NCBI GenBank assembly: GCA_030649935.1
Contig: JAUSFN010000013.1
Location: 23,560-87,559 of the forward strand
Source: Candidatus Planktophila sp.
GTDB lineage: Bacteria > Actinomycetota > Actinomycetes > Nanopelagicales > Nanopelagicaceae
Direction of reading: 5' to 3'
Length of the DNA stretch: 64,000 bases
The first letter of the stretch is position 1, and each line of letters opens with the position of its first letter. Both the position numbers and the translations under genes were made by a program. Shown in pieces: positions 18,888 through 25,448 of this stretch. The notes beneath the pieces were generated by a model, which did not search any database, was not told the origin of the DNA, and was given only the letters and a program-made list of their open reading frames with translations.

Positions 18888-19271
18888 TTACTTACCTTTA
18901 TTTAGATTTCCCAAGTGCGTGTGCTTGAAACTTGAGTCATATTTAAGGCCATAACCTAAGAATCGGTCCCAACCGATGTGGCCGAGCCAGATTACTCCGA
19001 TTGCCAATGCTAATTTGCTATCTGCTCTCCAGGCTAACAAAATCAATATTGACGGAGCAAAGTAACTATGACCCAAATTGTAGAAAAATGCTCCGACTTT
19101 TGTATTGGCTAAATAACCCAGCATAAAAATATCCGGAACTAATAGTAGCGCGGGATATAACCACCACTTTTGATCTTGTCCTGAGAAAAGAGTTATCGTG
19201 GCGATGAGTAGTACTAGACCTTCAAGGCGTAGCCATAATTTTGGTCGGCCTGTTACATATGTTGGTTCCAT
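18888..19271 (-). CDS. DUF4260 family membrane protein
   Basis: 127 residues with four predicted helices and the DUF4260 pattern (LWLRLEGLVLL ... LLVPDIFMLGYL ... LGHIGWDRFLGYGLKY). Function of the family is unknown. The ATG at 19271 has TATACA (19283-19278) at 6-nt spacing, and that box overlaps the AT-rich edge of an rnpB-end repeat. It is the first clear cassette gene. A decayed second copy lies at 23638-23789. Confidence 0.85.
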   Translation of the reverse strand: MEPTYVTGRPKLWLRLEGLVLLIATITLFSGQDQKWWLYPALLLVPDIFMLGYLANTKVGAFFYNLGHSYFAPSILILLAWRADSKLALAIGVIWLGHIGWDRFLGYGLKYDSSFKHTHLGNLNKGK

Positions 19272-19283
19272 AGGTAGTGTATA

Positions 19284-19310
19284 AAAGAAGAACCGCCTTA
19301 TATATCGGAG
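19284..19310 (+). repeat. rnpB-end direct repeat (R6)
   Basis: GAAGAACCGCCTTATATATC and following bases match the core GAAGAGTCGCCCTATAAGCC of the rnpB 3' end at 17 of 24 positions. It lies between divergent genes. The upstream TATAAAA edge is shared with R5. Confidence 0.7.
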
Positions 19311-19335
19311 GCGATCGCAATGATAAAGTATTTTC

Positions 19336-19830
19336 ATGAATCAGCCATTTCTATATTCAGTTGAACGCGAATTCCCTATTTCTGTGGAGAGGATTTGGAA
19401 CGCCTGGACTGATGCTTCAGAACTTGAAGTTTGGTACCACCCTACTGAACTCAATTCGGTAAAAGATGCTACAGCTTCGGAATTAGCTATCGGTGGACTC
19501 TGGAGTTGTGGAGTGGACGTTCCGGCTCATAATTTAGTTGCCTACTTCTATGGCAAGTACACAAAAATTATTCAGAATGAATTGCTAGAGCACACCATGC
19601 ATTACACGGAATCTGCAGAAGAATTTGAAGTGAAAGATTTCACGACTCCTTCACACCATATAGTCATCGAATTTCAAGATCGTGGAGCTATGACTTGGGT
19701 GAAATTTAGCCAATACGGTGAACTTCCGGAAGGTGAAGAGAAACAAGCTCAGGCAGGAATGAATAGTTATCTCGAGTCTCTCGCCCAATTCCTAATCAGT
19801 GAAAACCAGAAATTAGCGGGAAAAGGATAG
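19336..19830 (+). CDS. AHSA1/SRPBCC-domain protein
   Basis: 164 residues of the AHSA1-like START-fold family (VEREFPISVERIWNAWTDAS at the N-terminus, VKFSQYGELP near the end). Members bind hydrophobic ligands or act as Hsp90 co-chaperone-like domains; the ligand here is unknown. TAAAGT precedes the ATG by 6 nt (leaderless). It forms a convergent pair with the DUF2200 gene in the block between repeats R6 and R5. Confidence 0.85.
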   Translation: MNQPFLYSVEREFPISVERIWNAWTDASELEVWYHPTELNSVKDATASELAIGGLWSCGVDVPAHNLVAYFYGKYTKIIQNELLEHTMHYTESAEEFEVKDFTTPSHHIVIEFQDRGAMTWVKFSQYGELPEGEEKQAQAGMNSYLESLAQFLISENQKLAGKG

Positions 19831-19832
19831 TT

Positions 19833-20192
19833 TTATAGGCCGGAACGAAGGATTTTGCTCATTGGGCGTCCTTGCCCAATTTCATCGACTAACTTATCTA
19901 AGTATCGGATCCTTTTCATTAACGGATCATCAATTTCTTGAATTTTTACACCGCAGATTGAGCCTGTAATTAGCTCGGCATTCGGATTGAGGGTTGCGGC
20001 TTCGAAGAAATCCTTAAAAGAAGTTTTTTCGGTTAAGTGCTTTTTAATAGTTGGTGCTTCAAATCCGGTTAGCCAAGTAATGACCTCGTCGAGGTTTTCT
20101 AACTTATGACCTTTTCTTACAATCTTATTGACATAGTGAACGTAGACATCAGCAACTGGCGTATCGAATAATTTCTCGGCCCTTGAGCTCAC
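19833..20192 (-). CDS. DUF2200 family protein
   Basis: 119 residues from a GTG at 20190-20192, which restores the usual family length. Conserved blocks are ADVYVHYVNK, ITWLTGF, NPNAELITGSICGVKIQEID and MKRIRYLDKLVDE. The frame stays open to an ATG at 20291, giving 33 extra residues unlike the family. The -10 box TATACT at the edge of repeat R5 would instead place a leaderless ATG at 20287, out of frame with the gene. So either the GTG is used or the 5' end is damaged. Family function is unknown. Confidence 0.8.
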   Translation of the reverse strand: MSSRAEKLFDTPVADVYVHYVNKIVRKGHKLENLDEVITWLTGFEAPTIKKHLTEKTSFKDFFEAATLNPNAELITGSICGVKIQEIDDPLMKRIRYLDKLVDEIGQGRPMSKILRSGL

Positions 20193-20300
20193 AGTTAAAG
20201 ACCCTTCTTCTTTCGAAAAACTGCCACGAGGGCACTTGCGTGGCCAAGTCCCATCTAAAGCTTCTCTTTGAGGTGAGCAACTTTCATGCATTGAGTATAA

Positions 20301-20327
20301 AAGAAGAGCCGCCCTATGAGCCGAAAA
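20301..20327 (+). repeat. rnpB-end direct repeat (R5)
   Basis: AAGAAGAGCCGCCCTATGAG and following CCGAAAA match the rnpB 3' core at 20 of 24 positions. The TATAAAA edge upstream and the downstream GGCATTA..ACTTTTG segment are shared with other copies (R6 and R3), so homology extends past the rnpB-derived part. Confidence 0.85.
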
Positions 20328-20348
20328 CGGGCATTACACTTTTGGTTT

Positions 20349-20810
20349 GTGGACATAGTAATCAGGGTTGAAAAATCCCTGAGCGAAGAATTAGCTCAAC
20401 TCCTTCAAGCTCATTGGGTTTTTTGCACGACTACCACGCCTATGGAGCATGTCTATGCACTTGATGCATCAAAATTATTCGCTCCAGATATTAGGGTGTT
20501 CGGAGCGAGAGTTCATGGAGAGTTAGTCGGCGTGGGGGCAATTAGAAGATTAGATGCAGACCACGCTGAGCTTAAGTCAATGCACACGTTAGCTAAATCC
20601 CGAGGAAATGGAATTGGTAAAGCGATGGTGGCTCATATTGAAGAATTCGCCAAAGTTCATGGTATTAAACGCATCAGTCTGGAAACAGGTCCAAGCGAAC
20701 CTTTTACGCCTGCGCGAGATCTTTACAATTCCTTAGGGTATGAGGAATGCGAAGCCTTTGGTGATTATGTTCTTAGCGAGGACAACATCTGCATGACAAA
20801 GTTTATTTAA
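20349..20810 (+). CDS. GNAT-family N-acetyltransferase
   Basis: 153 residues from GTG 20349. The acetyl-CoA loop RGNGIGKAMV lies at 85-94, followed by GPSEPFTPARDLYNSLGYEE, typical of small GNAT enzymes. An upstream in-frame ATG at 20316 is inside repeat R5 and exists only because that copy reads CTATGAG instead of CTATAAG, so it is not favoured. It is the sole gene of its block, between R5 and R4. The substrate is unknown. Confidence 0.85.
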   Translation: MDIVIRVEKSLSEELAQLLQAHWVFCTTTTPMEHVYALDASKLFAPDIRVFGARVHGELVGVGAIRRLDADHAELKSMHTLAKSRGNGIGKAMVAHIEEFAKVHGIKRISLETGPSEPFTPARDLYNSLGYEECEAFGDYVLSEDNICMTKFI

Positions 20811-20813
20811 TAG

Positions 20814-20843
20814 AGAAGAGTCGATCAATAAGCCGGAGATTGG
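20814..20843 (+). repeat. rnpB-end direct repeat (R4)
   Basis: GAAGAGTCGATCAATAAGCC, then GGAG, matches the rnpB core at 20 of 24 positions. It starts 4 nt after the GNAT stop codon. Confidence 0.85.
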
Positions 20844-20934
20844 CTAGCGAATTCTTGTTACTGCTTGAGGAATTTGCTTCTGGACCTTGCTGAATAGTAC
20901 TCAGTGAAGCTTGCGAAGTTGCATCGCACTTAAG

Positions 20935-21480
20935 TTAGATATCCCGCTCGCGCCAAGCCAGCACCATTGAGGGCATGAATGCAAAGGCAAAGAGAGTTGC
21001 GATCATTAGATAGCTTCCGTCGTTTCCCTCTGGTTGGAACATGTTTAGTTCAGGGCCAAAGAACATCGCTAACAGAAGAACTAAAACAATAAAACCCATT
21101 GCAAAGTATGCATACCTAAAGGAGGCATTGCGAACCTTTATCTGCCTCTCATCGAGCAACTCATCCGGCGCATCAGCGATAGATCTAACGCTGATACGCA
21201 AAAATGAATAGCCGCCTAATACAGCAAGTATTACAAAAACTGCTGTTACGGAAAATATTGTTGCTGCAGTTCCGTCAGATAATTCGAGATTAGTTTTCAA
21301 AGATGGCCAGTAGCTACACATTGCAGTTAGAACCAGTCCAAAGCTCATAAGGAGCACCAAGATTCTTCTATTTCTCTGTGGTCTGAGCCATCTGTACTTA
21401 GAGTTTTCATCGTTTAATAACGCCTTTACTCCCTTTTCAGTAACGCCCTCAAACCAATAAATCTTATTCGTCTTCGACAT
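20935..21480 (-). CDS. Four-helix membrane protein paired with XRE regulator
   Basis: 181 residues with four predicted membrane helices in two pairs and a cytoplasmic loop (ADAPDELLDERQIKVRNASF) that recalls DUF2178-like proteins. It starts 2 nt after the XRE regulator stop, so the two form a unit. Small HTH genes next to such membrane proteins are common; the pair may sense membrane state or be an immunity-type module, but function is unknown. Confidence 0.7.
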   Translation of the reverse strand: MSKTNKIYWFEGVTEKGVKALLNDENSKYRWLRPQRNRRILVLLMSFGLVLTAMCSYWPSLKTNLELSDGTAATIFSVTAVFVILAVLGGYSFLRISVRSIADAPDELLDERQIKVRNASFRYAYFAMGFIVLVLLLAMFFGPELNMFQPEGNDGSYLMIATLFAFAFMPSMVLAWRERDI

Positions 21481-21482
21481 TC

Positions 21483-21716
21483 TTATTTTCCCTTCTTGAA
21501 TGGGGTGAGTGAAAATAGTTCTGAAACCTCTTTATTTAGTGAGTTTGCAATACGAATCGCCAGAACAAGCGAGGGGCTATATTCCTCACGTTCGAGATAC
21601 CCAATGGTTTGGTAATGCACGCCAACCTTGTCGGCAAGCTCCTGCCTTGATAATCCAAGGGCGGCACGGGCTTCTTCTATTCGGTTATAGACCGGTTCTT
21701 CTGGATTGCGACTCAT
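21483..21716 (-). CDS. XRE-family helix-turn-helix regulator
   Basis: 77 residues; HTH at about 12-66 (RAALGLSRQELADKVGVHYQ ... SLVLAIRIANSLN). The ATG at 21716 is placed by TATGCT at 6-nt spacing (21728-21723). That -10 box lies inside a perfect 16-bp palindrome, so self-repression is likely. An in-frame ATG at 21743 would put the start beyond the operator and is less likely. Confidence 0.88.
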   Translation of the reverse strand: MSRNPEEPVYNRIEEARAALGLSRQELADKVGVHYQTIGYLEREEYSPSLVLAIRIANSLNKEVSELFSLTPFKKGK

Positions 21717-21720
21717 TGGG

Positions 21721-21749
21721 ATAGCATATATGCTATGTAGCATTAATGC
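21721..21749. promoter_or_regulatory. Double palindromic operator between XRE gene and divergent gene
   Basis: ATAGCATATATGCTAT (21721-21736) is a perfect palindrome overlapping the XRE -10 box. A second one, GCATTAATGC, is at 21740-21749. The shared half-site GCAT suggests that both bind the XRE dimer. Confidence 0.75.
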
Positions 21750-21773
21750 AACATATATGAAAGGTGGTTTTCC

Positions 21774-22104
21774 GTGTCAAGAAATCTAATAATCGGTTTC
21801 ATACTTCTGCCTATTGGAGTATTAATCACCCCATTGGCTCCAGAATTTGGTCTTCCCATTATCCTCTTTAGCACTAGGTTTCTGAAGGAAAAATACATCT
21901 GGGCTGAGCGGATCAACCATTGGGCTGAAGTAAAACTAAAGTCTGCAAGGAGTTGGTTTCGCACTTGGTGTTGGAATAGCTATGTTTACATCGCTTTCAC
22001 ACCGGCTCTTTGGTGGAGAAAACTTCAAAGTATGGATTATAGAAACAGCCAACGATTCAATCAATTTAACTATTGCTGGCGCAATCATTACTTTCTTTAA
22101 TTAA
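21774..22104 (+). pseudogene. Frameshifted small membrane protein (PGPGW-like)
   Basis: From GTG 21774 (ribosome site AAAGGTGG 7 nt upstream) the frame encodes a membrane helix and FLKEKYIWAERINHWAEVKL. At about 21940 the natural continuation moves to the +1 frame (LQGVGFALGVGIAMF ... ITFFN, stop 22102-22104), which restores a protein of about 109 residues with a second helix. The unshifted frame turns into a Trp/Arg/Tyr-rich sequence unlike a membrane protein. A single-base insertion, or a sequencing error, explains this. The layout resembles small PGPGW transmembrane proteins. Confidence 0.65.
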
Positions 22105-22112
22105 GAGTCGTC

Positions 22113-22688
22113 TTAGGACTCCGAGGTTGCGGTTTTTTTGTAGACGCCTCCCTTTGCATCATATGTAATCCAAGTTCCCACTTGCTCACCGTTTTTAAAA
22201 CTACCTGACCGCATTATTACCCCTGATTTTCGAAACCATTTCCAGTCACCGTGGAGTTCTCCATCCTTGTATTTCCCCTTAGCTTTCAAAACTCCACTTG
22301 CATAAAACTCCAAGAAATCTCCAGATTTTTTTGGATGTAAAGCATTAATTTGTTTAATCTTTTCACTAATAATCCTGTTTATTAACGGTTTCGGAATTTT
22401 TTTTCCTACTTCAAAGTGAATCGAGCTTTTTGTTTGCTCGTACTTCTCTAGCTCTTTTTTGAGTCGAATATTAAATGAGCCGCTGTAGGGAAAAATACTG
22501 TTGTGGTTTTTGTAACCGTCAAAACCAACGACTGGTACTCCCTCGATTAGAAATGTTGGTATGCCGTATTTTATAACTTGCTCGGAAGTTGGCAGTTTGG
22601 AAGCAATGTGATCGCGTAGATCTGTCAAAATCTTCCTCTGATCAGGAGCAAACTTCTTCAAATGCGCAGTCACTTGTGCCTTGGACAT
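22113..22688 (-). CDS. DUF1801 protein with C-terminal MORN-type repeats
   Basis: 191 residues from ATG 22688, placed by TACAAT at 6-nt spacing. Residues 1-125 form a DUF1801 (YdhG-like) domain: ITSKLP-type helix, IKYGIPTF and FPYSGSFNIRL. Residues about 130-190 hold MORN/YwqK-like repeats (GDFLEFYASGVLKAKGKYKD, LHGDWKWF, GSFKNGEQVGTW). The fusion is uncommon. DUF1801 proteins bind small hydrophobic or iron-related ligands in some bacteria; YwqK is an antitoxin. Function here is unknown. Confidence 0.8.
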   Translation of the reverse strand: MSKAQVTAHLKKFAPDQRKILTDLRDHIASKLPTSEQVIKYGIPTFLIEGVPVVGFDGYKNHNSIFPYSGSFNIRLKKELEKYEQTKSSIHFEVGKKIPKPLINRIISEKIKQINALHPKKSGDFLEFYASGVLKAKGKYKDGELHGDWKWFRKSGVIMRSGSFKNGEQVGTWITYDAKGGVYKKTATSES

Positions 22689-22774
22689 CAGCAAATTGTA
22701 ATAGTTGCCTTTACATTTCGGTGTAGTTTGCACACGTTTTTGCCCACAAAAAGTCATTAAATGTGGACTAACTT

Positions 22775-23173
22775 TTATTGAACATGCTCTGGATTCATCC
22801 AGAAGAGCTCCCAGATATGTCCATCGAGATCTTCAAAGCCCCAACCAAACATAAATGGATAAACATCGGGTTCCTTGTACCTACGGGCACCGAGAGAGAA
22901 AGCTTTTTCACATAAGTTACGCACTTCGTCTGTTGATTCACAAGAGAGAGCAATTAATGATTCGACCGAATTCTTATCAGTTATTGACTTATCGATGAAT
23001 GTGGAGAATTTCGCTTTTTCCAGAAGCATTACAAAAATATTTGGTCCGATGATCATGCATGTTGAATCTTTGCTGGTGAACTGGGGATTAAAGGTGAATC
23101 CCAGTCCAGAGAAGAATTCGACTGATGTGCTCAGCTTTTCAATTGGAAGATTAATGAAAATTGAGTTGTTCAT
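22775..23173 (-). CDS. VOC-family (glyoxalase/bleomycin-resistance fold) protein
   Basis: 132 residues with the VOC pattern: FINLPIEKLSTSVEFFSGLG at the start and FGWGFEDLDGHIWELFWMNP at the end, the latter with the usual metal-ligand Glu. Function could be glyoxalase-, dioxygenase- or drug-binding type. It is the last gene of the block before repeat R3. Confidence 0.85.
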   Translation of the reverse strand: MNNSIFINLPIEKLSTSVEFFSGLGFTFNPQFTSKDSTCMIIGPNIFVMLLEKAKFSTFIDKSITDKNSVESLIALSCESTDEVRNLCEKAFSLGARRYKEPDVYPFMFGWGFEDLDGHIWELFWMNPEHVQ

Positions 23174-23197
23174 AATTCAAGGTTAACGTTAAATGTG

Positions 23198-23230
23198 AGA
23201 AAAGTAGAGTGGCCCTATAAGCCGAAAATA
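23198..23230 (+). repeat. rnpB-end direct repeat (R3)
   Basis: GTAGAGTGGCCCTATAAGCC then GAAA matches the rnpB core at 20 of 24 positions. After an extra 12 nt it shares GGCATTAACTTTTG with R5. Confidence 0.8.
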
Positions 23231-23264
23231 ATAGTTTGGCCGGCATTAACTTTTGAGGAATAAA

Positions 23265-23600
23265 TCAGTTTTCTTTGAACTCTCTAATTTCTTGAGGCCA
23301 ACCACATGCTTGAGCCAATCTGGCTCCCCACATTTTTGCCTCATCATCTGAAGTAACTCTAATAATTGTTAAGCCTCCTAGGAATTCGCCTGAAACTGTA
23401 ATTGGGCCACCTATTTCACCCGTGTCATCTGAGCCGAAAGCCAACTCAATCTCTTCTTCAAGTCCACCGGCAAACACGAGCACGCCTGAATCTTTCATTT
23501 CTGAGACTACTGCCCGTGCAAGAGGTCCACGTGGTTCGAACCATTCAACATTGTGATCGCCGACCTATTGCTGGTTGAAATATATTATGTAATTCGTCAT
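23265..23600 (-). pseudogene. YCII-related protein gene with in-frame stop
   Basis: The full frame from ATG 23600 encodes 111 residues of a YciI/DGPF-like protein, with a TAG at codon 12 (23565-23567) between NQQ and VGDHNVEWFEPRGPL. A Trp codon would fit at that site. The downstream open part (from Met at 23498) keeps VFAGGLEEE and the C-terminal GWPQEIREF but lacks the first strand. A ribosome site AAGGAG lies before ATG 23600. Most likely a recently inactivated gene. Confidence 0.75.
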
Positions 23601-23637
23601 ACCTACTCCTTGAAGGAATTGAAAAGCTTAATATAGT

Positions 23638-23789
23638 TTACTTGCCCTTGTTTAAGTCTCTAAGGTGAGTGTGCTTGAAAATTGAATCACATTTACGACC
23701 TTACCCAAAGAATCTATCCCAACCGATATGACCAAGCCAGATAATTCCGATAGCCTTGGAGAGGTGCTGGATACAACCACCATTATTGG
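23638..23789 (-). pseudogene. Relic of a DUF4260 gene
   Basis: The sequence matches the 3' third of the intact DUF4260 gene (18888-19010), including the region for GWDRFLGYG and the stop. It then jumps across a deletion to a part resembling about 19150-19170. Frame-breaking differences are present. It shows that a second cassette once carried a related DUF4260 gene. Confidence 0.8.
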
Positions 23790-23811
23790 CCGTGTTCAGT
23801 CCTTAAATTTT

Positions 23812-23994
23812 TCAATTTCTCTTAACTATTTTGAAAATTGAAAAGAAAACAAAGAGAATGAACATCATGCCTATGCCTTGAAGACCTGGTGAATCATCTA
23901 ATTCGCCCAAGGCTATAGCCAACACTCCAAAAATGAATCCGAAAATCTGTAGAAATAAGGCAAAGCCTTTGCTTAATGGCCTCTTATATTCCAT
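23812..23994 (-). CDS. Small two-helix membrane protein
   Basis: 60 residues with two predicted helices separated by a short acidic loop (LGELDDSPG) and a basic C-terminus (FKIVKRN). TATAAA lies 8 nt upstream of the ATG, and GGAG is immediately before it. No family is recognised. It sits between the DUF4260 relic and repeat R2. Confidence 0.6.
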   Translation of the reverse strand: MEYKRPLSKGFALFLQIFGFIFGVLAIALGELDDSPGLQGIGMMFILFVFFSIFKIVKRN

Positions 23995-24024
23995 GACTCC
24001 AATTTATAGCCTGATTGGGAATTA

Positions 24025-24053
24025 AAGAAGAAGAACCGCCCTATAAGCCAGAC
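24025..24053 (+). repeat. rnpB-end direct repeat (R2)
   Basis: AAGAAGAACCGCCCTATAAG then CCAGACGA matches the rnpB core at 21 of 24 positions. Confidence 0.85.
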
Positions 24054-24090
24054 GACAAGCTTAGAACTAGAGTTGAAATTTTGACCGAAT

Positions 24091-24120
24091 AGGACCGGTA
24101 GCGATTTCACTACCAGTCCT
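24091..24120 (+). terminator. Hairpin between repeat R2 and the truncated VOC gene
   Basis: AGGACCGGTAG (24091-24101) pairs with CTACCAGTCCT (24110-24120) with one C-A mismatch and an 8-nt loop. The plus-strand flank is TTCGCTCT, so termination is plausible but weak in either direction. Confidence 0.45.
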
Positions 24121-24183
24121 TTCGCTCTATAAACTAAATCAGAGGCACGAGCTCCTTTGAAGTGCTAACGCCACTCCACTGCC

Positions 24184-24282
24184 TTATTTCATTTCAAAGA
24201 CCTTCTCGTAAAAATTGATACTTCGTTCAAGGTCAGAAACGAACAAGGCTGCGTGATTTAGTCGAACAGCCGCCACGGTCAT
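24184..24282 (-). pseudogene. Truncated VOC/glyoxalase gene (N-terminal 32 codons)
   Basis: ATG 24282 overlaps the stop of the upstream reductase gene (ATGA). The frame reads VRLNHAALFVSDLERSINFY then EKVFEMK and a TAA. This is the start of a VOC-family protein, whose normal length is about 120-130 residues. Nothing recognisable continues downstream before repeat R2. The gene was probably cut by deletion near the cassette border. Confidence 0.75.
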
Positions 24283-24857
24283 GAGTTCACCACTCCAAAT
24301 CCGCCAGTCCATGAGATTTTTTCGGTGGCAGCTAAAGTGATTTGCAAGAAGCCAAGCGCCTCCAATTCGCGAGCGCGTTTCAATCCTCCGACATCTAGAG
24401 TTTTTAATCCCGCACCAGCTAGCAAGTTAGCAAGCTTTGCCTTTGCTTCTCCGTCATCTCCAGCAATAAGTACTGTCGTCATTAGGCTGCCAATTAATCC
24501 GCTTGCAAGAGTTCCGGCAAAAGTAGTATTGAAAGCCTTGAGAACTTTCGCCTTTGGCAATTGCGCGGCAATTTCTGCGGCCGCCGAACTATCTGCAGGC
24601 ACAGTTAGCGAATCGAAGGTTTCGAAATTAACTGGGTTGGTGATATCTACAACAATCTTGCCTTCAAATTGAGATGCACGTTCTTTGAGTACTTTTTGGA
24701 TGGCGGGATACGGAACGGCAAGAACGAGGATCTCTCCTGTTGCCGGGACGTGGGAGTCGGTTTCGCCGAGCAGCTGCACCTGTGCTCCGGCTTTACTTGC
24801 TAGACCCGCGATTGCTTGCCCCATGTTGCCGTTGCCGATGATTGAAATACTTGTCAT
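24279..24857 (-). CDS. NADPH-dependent F420 reductase-like oxidoreductase
   Basis: 192 residues. N-terminal Rossmann motif IIGNGNMGQAIAGLA, then VLAVPYPAI, IVVDITNPV and FNTTFAGTLASG, as in F420H2:NADP oxidoreductase-like (NAD(P)-binding) proteins. The ribosome site AAAGGAGCT precedes the ATG. It is divergent from a MarR-family gene, with two operators between them, so it is probably MarR-controlled. Whether F420 is used cannot be told. Confidence 0.85.
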   Translation of the reverse strand: MTSISIIGNGNMGQAIAGLASKAGAQVQLLGETDSHVPATGEILVLAVPYPAIQKVLKERASQFEGKIVVDITNPVNFETFDSLTVPADSSAAAEIAAQLPKAKVLKAFNTTFAGTLASGLIGSLMTTVLIAGDDGEAKAKLANLLAGAGLKTLDVGGLKRARELEALGFLQITLAATEKISWTGGFGVVNS

Positions 24858-24876
24858 TTGTAGCTCCTTTTCGTCA

Positions 24877-24929
24877 TTAGTTGAATGTTCAACTAAATAT
24901 AGATCAGTTTAGTTGAATTGTCAACTAAA
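24877..24929. promoter_or_regulatory. Two palindromic MarR-type operators
   Basis: TTAGTTGAATGTTCAACTAA (24877-24896; wing written with its 2-bp centre) and TTTAGTTGA-N4-TCAACTAAA (24908-24929) are inverted repeats sharing TAGTTGA/TCAACTA half-sites. They lie between the divergent reductase and MarR genes, typical of MarR autoregulation. Confidence 0.85.
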
Positions 24930-24948
24930 GTGGGGTACGCTCGTCCTT

Positions 24949-25434
24949 GTGGAAACCCGCTGGCTCTCCCCGAAAGAACGCGAGGCGTGGCTGCGCCTCA
25001 TAGCGGTCGCCGAACTTCTTCCTGCAGCTTTGGATGCGCAGTTACGTGAATCCGCCGCCCTTACCCATTTCGAATACTTTGTTTTGGCGATGCTTTCAGA
25101 GGCGCTCGATCGCACGCTGCGGATGACATCTCTCAGTCAGCGAACCAACGCTTCGCTAACTCGACTTTCACATGTAATTAATCGACTTGAAAAACGAGGG
25201 TTAGTTGAAAGGTTTGCCTGCCCTGAAGATGGGCGCGCTACTAATGCGCGCCTGACAAGTAAAGGTTGGGAACTTGTAGTTGCAACCGCACCTGGACATG
25301 TCACCAAGGTTCGAGAGCTTGCAATTGATCCGCTAACTCCCCAGCAGATAAGCCAGTTAATAAAGATAGGTGATGCAATTCTTAAGAAGCTGGACCCTGA
25401 GGGTCACTTCACGGCTTCACCCAAAGAAAGTTAA
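24949..25434 (+). CDS. MarR-family transcriptional regulator
   Basis: 161 residues from GTG 24949. An upstream TTG at 24913 lies inside the operator and is rejected. Winged HTH with MTSLSQRTNASLTRLSHVIN as recognition region and wing GLVERFACPEDGRATNARLT. It likely represses itself and the divergent oxidoreductase; ligand is unknown (phenolic compounds or oxidants in relatives). Confidence 0.88.
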   Translation: METRWLSPKEREAWLRLIAVAELLPAALDAQLRESAALTHFEYFVLAMLSEALDRTLRMTSLSQRTNASLTRLSHVINRLEKRGLVERFACPEDGRATNARLTSKGWELVVATAPGHVTKVRELAIDPLTPQQISQLIKIGDAILKKLDPEGHFTASPKES

Positions 25435-25448
25435 TTCCTTCCAAAAAT

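Noticed and set aside
22103..22125. Another rnpB-end repeat (AAGAGTCG match)
   Set aside because: Only the first 8 bases match; the rest codes for the end of the DUF1801-MORN protein.
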